13,414 bases of DNA, taken from the NCBI GenBank assembly GCA_965603355.1, contig CBFDCQ010000086.1:1-13414 (forward strand), given 5' to 3'. The position numbers and the translations under genes are program-made. Origin of the DNA: CBFDCQ01 sp965603355. GTDB lineage: Bacteria; Hydrogenedentota; CAZGCA01; CBFDCQ01. Every line of letters begins with the position of its first letter. Within the stretch, counting starts at the first letter, position 1. Shown here in pieces: positions 1-5,851 of this stretch. The notes under the pieces are model-generated. The model saw only the letters and a list, made by a program, of their open reading frames with translations, ran no database searches and was not told where the DNA came from.

Positions 1-351
1 TTGAGGCACGCGCAGGAACGCGCGATCATGGAAGAACGCGAGTTCAGGGTGAATTTAGCGAAGCAGGAGGGGATGTATTGGCTCACTTACCGCGAAGATC
101 AGATGGTGTCTCCCCCGAAGTTCGTCGACCTGAACACGGACGCGGGACGGGTCAGGTTTCTTCCAGAGTCGGTTAAGTTCAGTTTCATAGATGAGGCAAA
201 ATATGACAGGGAGACCCGTGCCAGGTATATCACCTTTTATCCGAGCGGGACGGCGGACAGAGTGACGTTACAGTTGCGCGGTACGAAGAGCGGCTCGTTC
301 CGCATAGAGACAGGCAGAGATACGGGAATTATTACTATTAAGGAGAGGTAG
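1..351 (+). CDS. gspH: GspH/FimT-like pseudopilin, C-terminal part (5' end outside window)
   Basis: This is the C-terminal 116 residues of a probable minor pseudopilin of a type II secretion/type IV pilus-like system. The frame is open at the first base. The TTG there is probably an internal codon, because the prepilin leader and most of the hydrophobic N-terminal helix are missing. What is visible is the end of an amphipathic helix (R-H-A-Q-E-R-A-I), then a beta-rich globular domain with the ITFYPSGTAD stretch typical of the GspH/FimT domain, ending in alternating beta residues (FRIETGRDTGIITI). GspH normally sits near the tip of the periplasmic pseudopilus. The next gene (gspI) begins five bases after the stop, so the two are co-transcribed. 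The family call rests on the C-terminal motif and on position just before gspI-J-K. A GspG-like subunit is a less likely alternative. Confidence 0.72.
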   Translation: MRHAQERAIMEEREFRVNLAKQEGMYWLTYREDQMVSPPKFVDLNTDAGRVRFLPESVKFSFIDEAKYDRETRARYITFYPSGTADRVTLQLRGTKSGSFRIETGRDTGIITIKER

Positions 352-356
352 CTCTG

Positions 357-1064
357 GTGAGGATGCCGAGAACAGAGATGAGCCGTGGGTGGCGTGCGTC
401 TACTCGCGGCTATGTTCTGGTCGAGGTCATGGTGTCGCTGGTGGTCTTCTCGATAGGCATGCTGTCGGTGATGAGGACGTTTTCCGTCGCGATTCACGCA
501 CGGGCACTGGCTCACGATTACACTATCGCGACCTTCCTGTGCCAGAAACTGCTGGACGAGTCGCGAGTTGCAGAGGGATCGCGGAGAGCCAGGAACAGGG
601 GCACATTCGACACGAGATTCCGGTGGGTCCGAGAGGTGACGGACAGGCAAGACATGTCAGGTCAGCAGGGTGGGCAGCTTCAGCGGGACGGGCGGTGGCA
701 GGACGGGCAGTGGCAGCCCGGGCAGCAGCAGGGGGGGCAGAGCCCACAACAACTGCAGCAGCAAGGACATACGCGTTTGACCGTGGGGGGAGAACGAAGA
801 AGGGCGTTCTTGAACAGGCGAAATACAGAGTCTGAAGATGACTTCAAGCCCCAGGCGGTCAGATTCGACGAGACGACCGTGACGGTCTCTTGGACGCGTA
901 AGGGAGCAAGTTACGATGTGTCGGTCAAGGCAAAGGTGCCAATGGCCGTGCCCGTAGGAGCGGTACAGAATGGCAACATGCAAGAAGGGGTTTACACTGA
1001 TAGAAATTCTCGTCGCGATGACGATATTCTCCGTCGTGATGACCGCGGTGTACGCGGGCTTTAG
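357..1064 (+). CDS. gspI: GspI-like minor pseudopilin with Gln/Gly-rich insert
   Basis: Minor pseudopilin of the type II secretion tip complex. An 18-residue basic leader ends in Gly18, the expected prepilin peptidase site. It is followed by YVLVEVMVSLVVFSIGML, with the conserved Glu at mature position 5 (residue 23). The protein has 235 residues against roughly 120-130 for usual GspI. Much of the excess is a Gln/Gly/Trp-rich segment at about residues 95-140, encoded by 15-bp DNA repeats. The conserved core resumes afterwards with V-S-W-T-R-K-G and a final beta strand. The last 31 residues overlap the start of gspJ and look non-conserved and highly charged. The start is GTG at 357, after AGGAG at 341-345; an in-frame ATG at 363 is an alternative. 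In the family, GspI forms the GspI-J-K quasi-helical tip. Confidence 0.85.
   Translation: MRMPRTEMSRGWRASTRGYVLVEVMVSLVVFSIGMLSVMRTFSVAIHARALAHDYTIATFLCQKLLDESRVAEGSRRARNRGTFDTRFRWVREVTDRQDMSGQQGGQLQRDGRWQDGQWQPGQQQGGQSPQQLQQQGHTRLTVGGERRRAFLNRRNTESEDDFKPQAVRFDETTVTVSWTRKGASYDVSVKAKVPMAVPVGAVQNGNMQEGVYTDRNSRRDDDILRRDDRGVRGL
669..746 (+). repeat. 15-bp in-frame tandem repeat in gspI
   Basis: About five copies of a 15-bp unit lie at 669-683, 687-701, 702-716, 717-731 and 732-746, with one extra codon after the first. The two central units (GACGGGCGGTGGCAG and GACGGGCAGTGGCAG) differ at one base. The others share the GGGCAG core and diverge elsewhere. In the gspI frame they encode pentapeptides of the form [D/P/G]-G-[Q/R]-[W/L/Q]-Q at about residues 105-130. 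Unit length is a multiple of three, so gain or loss of a unit keeps the frame. Confidence 0.8.
955..960 (+). promoter_or_regulatory. Shine-Dalgarno site of gspJ inside gspI
   Basis: TAGGAG lies nine bases before the ATG at 970, within the gspI coding region. It supports starting gspJ at 970 even though this creates a 95-bp overlap with gspI. The resulting short seven-residue leader before the FTLIE motif is normal for the family. Confidence 0.65.
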
Positions 1065-1695
1065 CACAGGCGCGAGGGTATGGAGGCGCGGTGAGAAGGA
1101 CATGGAAGCGTTCCGTGACGTGCGTGTTACGCTTGCGATGATGTCCAAAGAGCTGCGATGCGCGTTTCCGGAAGCGGGCCATCTGTTTTACGGAGAAGAG
1201 AAGCGTATCGGCAGGCGGAATGCGGATCGCTTGGAGTTCTTTACTGTCCGCCAGCCTCTCGAACCGAGGAGAGAGCGCGTTCCGGTGATACTGAAGGTTT
1301 CCTACTACGTGGACAGCGCTCGCGGAGGCCGTGGCAGCGTGCTTAAACGCGAAGAGCAGATCGTTACAGGGAGAATACCTGCCAAAAAGGAACTTGGAGA
1401 CAGGAGGGTAAGGCGGAATCAGATCGACATGGAAAAAGCTTGGACCTGTGTTATAGCGGAAGATGTGCAATCATTGGATTTGGAGTACTCGTGGGGAAGA
1501 CGATGGATTCAGTTCTGCGAACAGGGGTACGGTCTACCGGCGGTCGTGCGCATCAAGCTCGACCTGGAGGGTGAGGGGCGGCGCGCGGCTCCGAGGCGAT
1601 TCGAGACCGCCGTCCATATTCCGCTGGGGCCGGGTGAAGGACCACCTCGGATAGAGGAAATAAATGACAACTCACGGCGACAGACGCGGATCTAG
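970..1695 (+). CDS. gspJ: GspJ-like minor pseudopilin
   Basis: Minor pseudopilin of 241 residues. The leader MATCKKG is followed by the near-canonical FTLIEILVAMTIFSVVMTAVY, with cleavage after Gly7 and the conserved Glu at mature position 5 (residue 12). The helix continues into a GARVWRRGEKDMEAFRDVR stretch and L-x-M-M-S-K-E-L-R, typical of the amphipathic part of GspJ. The C-terminal domain includes a D-L-E-Y-S-W strand and a late I-K-L-D-L-E strand. Length is close to the usual GspJ range, and position between gspI and gspK agrees. It overlaps gspI by 95 bp and gspK by 32 bp, suggesting tight translational coupling. In studied systems GspJ bridges GspI and GspK in the pseudopilus tip. Family identity is well supported; the substrate of the machine is unknown. 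Confidence 0.87.
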   Translation: MATCKKGFTLIEILVAMTIFSVVMTAVYAGFSTGARVWRRGEKDMEAFRDVRVTLAMMSKELRCAFPEAGHLFYGEEKRIGRRNADRLEFFTVRQPLEPRRERVPVILKVSYYVDSARGGRGSVLKREEQIVTGRIPAKKELGDRRVRRNQIDMEKAWTCVIAEDVQSLDLEYSWGRRWIQFCEQGYGLPAVVRIKLDLEGEGRRAAPRRFETAVHIPLGPGEGPPRIEEINDNSRRQTRI

Positions 1696-2674
1696 CCGCA
1701 CAGCGGGCTCAGTACTCATTTTCACGCTGTGGATTCTTGTATGTCTGTCCTTGATGTCGCTGGGGTTTGGTCACCGCGTTAGGTTGGAGACCAAGGCAAC
1801 GGCGTATACCAGGGCGAACGTTGAAGCGTTCTATTTAGCGGAGATTGCCCTGTACGACAGACTTATAGAGGTTGCGGAGGCGACCTCCGGCGGTGGGCAA
1901 CGTGATCGGCGACGTGACGGGCAACGTGGCAGGCAACCTGACAGGCAACGTGGCAGGCAACCTGACTGGCAACGTGGCACGCAACGCGACAGGCAACGTA
2001 ACGGGCAGCCCGCGAGGAGAGCCGGTAGGAGGCGGACAGGACAGGAAGAGGACGTGGAGATCCGCTGCAAAGTCGTCTCTGAAGAGGGCAAGATCAACAT
2101 CAATCGTGCGCCGGAGGATTTGCTCCGAGATGTTAAGCCTCTCAGGGGGAAGGTAATGGCGGCTATTACGAGAAGGCTGCGTGGCAACGACAGGGAAGCG
2201 GGCACGGAAGATGACGAACCGTTCCGGTTGGCCGAGGAGTTGCTGCTTGCAGCCAAAATTGATGAGAAAGACTGGTACGGTAAGAAGGAGGGCGAGCCGG
2301 GAATCAGGGACCTGGTCACGGTGTACGGCGGCGGTCGCATAGACTTGAACAAGGCGTCGCTGGACGTGCTCCAAGCCATTCCACGCGTCAAACGGCGCGT
2401 CGCGGAGGATATTGTCGCGTACAGGGCAGGCCTTGACGGGCAGGACGGAACCGATGACGATCAAAGATGGAAATCCGTCAAAGAGTTGAAGAGATTTCTG
2501 GATCTCTCCGACGGTGACGCTGCTCCCTTTGAGAAGTACTGCAAGTTCGAATCGCATTTCTATACTGTTACGGCAGCGGCGAGGAAGACAGGTTCCAGAG
2601 CGACGGCGAGAATCAGCGCGGTGGCGCGCGTTCAGGACGGGAAGTTCGAGATCCTGTCGTGGAGAGAGGATTGA
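1664..2674 (+). CDS. gspK: GspK-like tip pseudopilin with tetrapeptide repeat insert
   Basis: Large minor pseudopilin (336 residues). The leader ends at Gly15 and the mature helix begins SVLIFTLWILVCLSLMSLGF. As usual for GspK, there is no Glu at mature position 5 (Phe instead). Two helix-hairpin-helix-like segments typical of the family are present: K-I-N-I-N-R-A-P-E-D-L-L (residues 143-154) and G-G-R-I-D-L-N-K-A-S-L-D-V-L-Q-A-I-P (about 222-240), the latter continuing to A-E-D-I-V-A-Y-R-A-G. Between the helix and the first motif, residues about 78-117 are a Gln/Arg-rich tetrapeptide repeat encoded by a 12-bp minisatellite. The segments N-D-R-E-A-G-T-E-D-D-E and G-L-D-G-Q-D-G-T-D-D-D may bind Ca2+, as known GspK does; this is inferred. 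The SD AGAGGAAA at 1653-1660 supports the ATG at 1664. Confidence 0.87.
   Translation: MTTHGDRRGSSRTAGSVLIFTLWILVCLSLMSLGFGHRVRLETKATAYTRANVEAFYLAEIALYDRLIEVAEATSGGGQRDRRRDGQRGRQPDRQRGRQPDWQRGTQRDRQRNGQPARRAGRRRTGQEEDVEIRCKVVSEEGKININRAPEDLLRDVKPLRGKVMAAITRRLRGNDREAGTEDDEPFRLAEELLLAAKIDEKDWYGKKEGEPGIRDLVTVYGGGRIDLNKASLDVLQAIPRVKRRVAEDIVAYRAGLDGQDGTDDDQRWKSVKELKRFLDLSDGDAAPFEKYCKFESHFYTVTAAARKTGSRATARISAVARVQDGKFEILSWRED
1895..2014 (+). repeat. 12-bp minisatellite inside gspK
   Basis: Nine consecutive 12-bp units run from 1895 to 2002, with a tenth, degenerate unit to 2014. The consensus is about NGGCAACGTGRC. In the middle, units alternate between GGCAACGTGGC and GGCAACCTGAC types, giving a 24-bp higher-order unit that is repeated exactly at 1931-1954 and 1943-1966 with a half-step offset. 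In the gspK frame the array encodes tetrapeptides such as GQRD, GQRG, RQPD, RQRG, WQRG, TQRD and RQRN. All units are a whole number of codons, so copy-number change would not break the gene. Confidence 0.88.
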
Positions 2675-2740
2675 GCCTTTGCCCTGTGTCAGCGGTGTGA
2701 GTAGGCGTGTTGGTGAGAGGATTCGTTGTAGGAAAAGCTA

Positions 2741-4219
2741 ATGGAACTTGGACGCAAAAGTAAACGTTCGGCCGTTGGGATGACCGTAGGGCGTGAATCT
2801 ATCAGCATGGCGAGGGTCACCATGTCGCGTTCAGGTCCGATCGTCGAGAAAGCGGTAACGCGGCCGATTCCCGAGCCCGGCGGCGAAACCGAGATCCTGG
2901 AGGCGCTTCGTCAACTCATATCGGATAACAAGATAAGCGGCCACGAGCTGAGCGTAGCCGTGCCGCGCAACGAGATTACCACGCGAATCGTCTCTCTACC
3001 CTCATCCGATGAAAGCGAGATTCACCAGATGATGCAACTGGGTGTCGAGGAGTATGTGCCTTACAGTGCTGCGGAACTCGAGGTGGACGAGGCGATACTC
3101 GAACGGATGCCCGACGGTTCGTCGAAGGCGTTAGTGGCAATTGCCCAGAGAGATGTCGTTGAACGGCCGGTGGAGCTTCTGACCAAGGCCGGCGCTGAAC
3201 CGACGCGGATTGGTGTGAGCTGTTTTGCGCTGTACAACGCGCTGATGCTGGGGGCGAAACCCGGTCCGGCAGGTGCGGTTGCACTGGTCGACATTGGCGA
3301 GCTCGGGACGGATATCCTCGTAACCGAGGGCGGACGAGTGTCGTTCACGAGGGGTGTAGGCCATCTACGCGCGCCGACCGCCACGGTCGAAGAGATCTCC
3401 GCGGAACTGAGGAATAGTCTCGAGGCCTATTCGCGTGAGGCCGGCGGTGCGGGCGTGGAACGCGTGTTGCTTTCCGGGACGTTGGAGCGGTTGGACGAGG
3501 TTGCGAGAACGCTCTCCGGCAAGGTCGGCTTGGACGTCGAGAGAGCCGGTTTCATAGCGCAGGCGTGTGACGTGAGGGGTGCGGATGCCGCGCGGTACGC
3601 CGTGCAGATTGGCCTTGCTCTGTCGGCCCTGAGGGGGCCAGCGCTGCCGATAAACCTCATTCCAAGTCGCATAGTTGACAAGCAGGAGCGCGAGGAGAAA
3701 AGGAGGATGGGACTTGTCACGGTGGCGCTGGGTTGTCTTGTCCTGGCTCTCGCTTCCGCCGTTTTCCGGGCGAATCTTGCTGATAGAAGAAGGTACATAG
3801 AGTTTCTGGACGGAGAGATCGCAAGGATGGAGCAACCCGCCCAGCTCGTCAGGCGAAAGAAGGCGAGAGTCGACACGATAAGCTCTCAGCTCGAGCGAAA
3901 GAACTCCGCCCTTGAAGTGATATGGAAGATGTACGAGCTTGCTCCTCAGGGACTCGTTCTTGAAAGCATGGATTTTGTGCGTGACGAGACGGTTACCATT
4001 GGAGGGCTCTGCTACGATAGAGAGATTGCGTTTGCGTTCGCTGAGAGTCTCAGAGATCTTTCCGGTGTCGAGGCGTGGGCGAAGGCGGAGGTCGGTGACA
4101 CTCAGAATGACTCGGTGAAGAACGTGAGCGTGATGCGTTTCGAGATAGGGGCGACGATGGTCGGCGAGGAGGTCGATGTGCCGCTCCCCGAAGGCTCCTC
4201 GGAGGTTGGGTTAGAGTAA
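2741..4219 (+). CDS. gspL: GspL-like protein: PilM actin-like domain fused to PilN-like domain
   Basis: Inner-membrane assembly-platform protein (492 residues). Residues 1-300 form an actin-like ASKHA fold of the PilM/GspL type. The visible motifs are a phosphate-1-like segment VGMTVG (12-17), VDIGELGTD (183-191) followed by V-S-F-T-R-G-V-G, and R-Y-A-V-Q-I-G-L-A-L (285-294). INLIPSR (304-310), the hallmark start of PilN, is then followed by a single membrane helix (323-342), a charged coiled coil, and a periplasmic ferredoxin-like domain. The topology is cytoplasmic N-terminus and periplasmic C-terminus, as in GspL. The usual Asp of the first motif (G-x-D-I-G) is replaced by Thr15, so ATP handling may be weak. 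In the family this protein recruits the GspE ATPase to the membrane. SD TAGGAAAA (2729-2736) precedes the ATG; a 66-bp gap separates it from gspK. The following gene starts immediately after its TAA. Confidence 0.85.
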   Translation: MELGRKSKRSAVGMTVGRESISMARVTMSRSGPIVEKAVTRPIPEPGGETEILEALRQLISDNKISGHELSVAVPRNEITTRIVSLPSSDESEIHQMMQLGVEEYVPYSAAELEVDEAILERMPDGSSKALVAIAQRDVVERPVELLTKAGAEPTRIGVSCFALYNALMLGAKPGPAGAVALVDIGELGTDILVTEGGRVSFTRGVGHLRAPTATVEEISAELRNSLEAYSREAGGAGVERVLLSGTLERLDEVARTLSGKVGLDVERAGFIAQACDVRGADAARYAVQIGLALSALRGPALPINLIPSRIVDKQEREEKRRMGLVTVALGCLVLALASAVFRANLADRRRYIEFLDGEIARMEQPAQLVRRKKARVDTISSQLERKNSALEVIWKMYELAPQGLVLESMDFVRDETVTIGGLCYDREIAFAFAESLRDLSGVEAWAKAEVGDTQNDSVKNVSVMRFEIGATMVGEEVDVPLPEGSSEVGLE

Positions 4220-5317
4220 ATGAAACTAGCTTTGTCCAAGAGCAAATTATCCCAGCGCGAGCAGCGTCTCGCGGTGACAGTCGGTCTTCTTCTGGTCGCG
4301 AGCGTGGTTTTCTATCGGATGATAATGCCGGTTGCGGATGAATGGCGGCTGCAGGACGGACAGATCAGGACGAAGATCGCGCGGATCGAGCTTCTCGGGA
4401 CAATCCTGGGAATGGAAGAGAGCATTAATGCCAGGTACGATATGTACAAGGAGCTGTTGGCCCAGGAAGACACCGATGAAGCGGTCCGAAACGAGTTGAT
4501 GCAGGACATAGGCACAATTGGCGCTCAATCCAAAGTGAGCACGCCGGAGATAAGGCGGAGCTCGACGGACTATTTCCCTCATTACAACAGGTACGTTGTG
4601 GAAATCGATTACCAGGGGGCCCCTGCGAGCGTTGCGACTTTCCTGGCCAACCTCCAGAAGTCGAAGAAGCTGTTTCGCGTGGAAAGGCTGAACGTCTCAA
4701 CGAAGACCACTCTTGTGGTTAACGGCACAATGGAGGTGAGTAAGATCCTTGTACCGGCGGTCGGCGGGCAGAGGCCCGAACAGGTGCCGGAGCCTGCCGC
4801 AGCACAGCTGCACCAAGAGGAAGCGGAAAAGAATCTGATAGGCAATGGTGATATGGAGGAATGGTCCTTTCACTGGGGAAAAGACAGGTATCCTGACTCC
4901 TGGAAGGGAACAAGTATTACCACGGCTCGTTCGACCGAGCAAGCGGTCACGGGTTTCGCTGCGGCCAGACTCACCGGCAGGACTGCCAGGAGCAACATGT
5001 ATCAAGATGTGCCGGTGGACCCGGCCTCACGCTACCAGCTGACAATGCAGGCAGCGTTGGTCTCGGGGCTGGCGACGCTTCGGCTGCAAGATTTGGAAAG
5101 TGGCAATCACTATCGCGACGGCGAGAGCAATGCCACCGCCGTGGAAGGCGAGGCAATGCGCCTGTACACGCGGACGTTCACGACGTTAGGCGACCCGGGA
5201 GGCAAGAAGCGCACGTTGCGTGTCACGCTGCAGTTCCCGAAGGGCAAGGCGTCGATATTCGTTGATGACGTGCGCTTGGTCAAGCTGGACGCCGACGAGG
5301 AGGCCGAGGAAGAGTGA
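4220..5317 (+). CDS. gspM: GspM/PilO-like protein with C-terminal carbohydrate-binding-like domain
   Basis: Bitopic inner-membrane protein (365 residues). A short basic N-terminus precedes one membrane helix (about 17-33), a periplasmic coiled-coil-like stretch, and a PilO/GspM-type ferredoxin-like domain to about residue 180. Evidence for that domain is Y-V-V-E-I-D-Y-Q-G, F-L-A-N-L-Q-K-S and F-R-V-E-R-L-N-V. GspM/PilO proteins normally end there. Here residues about 205-355 add a second domain that begins N-L-I-G-N-G-D-M-E-E-W, contains Y-Q-D-V-P-V-D-P-A-S-R-Y-Q-L, and closes with A-S-I-F-V-D-D-V-R-L. This is the pattern of CBM4/9-like galactose-binding-fold beta sandwiches. A glycan- or cell-wall-binding role is inferred. 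The tail is acidic (DEEAEEE). The ATG at 4220 directly abuts the TAA of gspL. The next gene overlaps by 4 bp (GTGA). Confidence 0.8.
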   Translation: MKLALSKSKLSQREQRLAVTVGLLLVASVVFYRMIMPVADEWRLQDGQIRTKIARIELLGTILGMEESINARYDMYKELLAQEDTDEAVRNELMQDIGTIGAQSKVSTPEIRRSSTDYFPHYNRYVVEIDYQGAPASVATFLANLQKSKKLFRVERLNVSTKTTLVVNGTMEVSKILVPAVGGQRPEQVPEPAAAQLHQEEAEKNLIGNGDMEEWSFHWGKDRYPDSWKGTSITTARSTEQAVTGFAAARLTGRTARSNMYQDVPVDPASRYQLTMQAALVSGLATLRLQDLESGNHYRDGESNATAVEGEAMRLYTRTFTTLGDPGGKKRTLRVTLQFPKGKASIFVDDVRLVKLDADEEAEEE

Positions 5318-5808
5318 AGACGTTAGACAAAATGGTGAGGGCGACGAGGTATCTTGTGGCAGCTGCCGCGCTGCTCGGCGTGTTGCTTCTCTACGAGTTG
5401 GCAACTGATCCGTACGAACCGGAGCGGGCGAAGTTGCTTGCATCTCTGAATGACCGAGATAGCTCGCAAGACGTGCAGGAGGAGCGTGTGCAGGAACTGC
5501 CCCACGAGGAGATTCTCGCAAGGATAAGCGGCGAGAAGAGTCTGTGGAGACCGCTCATCAAGCAGCCACCGCGTCCCAAGCCCCCTCCGAAACCGCCCAA
5601 CTTGAAACAGATGACCCAAGGACTTACGGTGTTGACAGTCATAAGCGGCGAGAACAACGAGATGCAGGCTATCATACGTGATGCCACCAGGCGCTCCGAG
5701 GATATTTATAAGAAGGGCGACGCAATCAGAAAGCTGACGGTTGCCGAGGTCGCGTCTGACGGCGTCGTTCTCTCTCTCGAGAAACATACGATCAAGCTGC
5801 CGTTTTAG
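5314..5808 (+). CDS. gspC: GspC/PilP-like periplasmic linker protein with HR domain, no PDZ
   Basis: Small bitopic protein (164 residues) that likely links the inner-membrane platform to the secretin. One membrane helix lies at about residues 13-29. An acidic, probably disordered linker follows, then a W-R-P-L segment (78-81), a proline-rich spacer (85-95) and a compact beta domain at 103-162. That domain has LTVLTVISGENNEMQAII and Y-K-K-G-D-A-I, then V-V-L-S-L-E-K-H-T-I-K-L. This pattern is the homology region of GspC/PilP, which in known systems contacts the N0 domain of the secretin. The protein ends right after this domain, so the PDZ or coiled-coil end of classic GspC is absent. The GTG start at 5314 overlaps the preceding TGA and follows GAGGAAGA; an ATG at 5332 in the same frame is an alternative. 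Confidence 0.78.
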   Translation: MKTLDKMVRATRYLVAAAALLGVLLLYELATDPYEPERAKLLASLNDRDSSQDVQEERVQELPHEEILARISGEKSLWRPLIKQPPRPKPPPKPPNLKQMTQGLTVLTVISGENNEMQAIIRDATRRSEDIYKKGDAIRKLTVAEVASDGVVLSLEKHTIKLPF

Positions 5809-5833
5809 AGTAACGGTACGCGCTGGAAGAGAA

Positions 5834-5840
5834 AAGGAGG
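5834..5840 (+). promoter_or_regulatory. Strong Shine-Dalgarno site deciding the gspD start
   Basis: AAGGAGG lies eleven bases before the ATG at 5852. The same frame stays open further upstream to an ATG at 5741, but that would overlap gspC by 68 bp, has no comparable ribosome site, and would put a long charged stretch before the signal sequence. The start at 5852 is therefore preferred. Confidence 0.75.
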
Positions 5841-5851
5841 TTTGTGAAGAC

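Noticed and set aside
1895..2014. Possible CRISPR-like array
   Set aside because: Units are 12 bp, contiguous and without spacers, and lie inside a coding frame. It is a coding minisatellite.
1835..2557. Antisense frame with T-L-P-V-R-L-P-A repeats, and a + strand frame (1872-2156) with G-N-V-T/A-G-N repeats, both over the gspK minisatellite
   Set aside because: Any 12-bp repeat gives a four-residue repeat in all six frames. Only the gspK frame continues into helix-hairpin-helix motifs and has a ribosome site and pilin leader.
5741..5851. Longer N-terminus for GspD starting at 5741
   Set aside because: It would overlap gspC by 68 bp, adds a basic stretch before the signal peptide, and lacks the AAGGAGG site that precedes the ATG at 5852.
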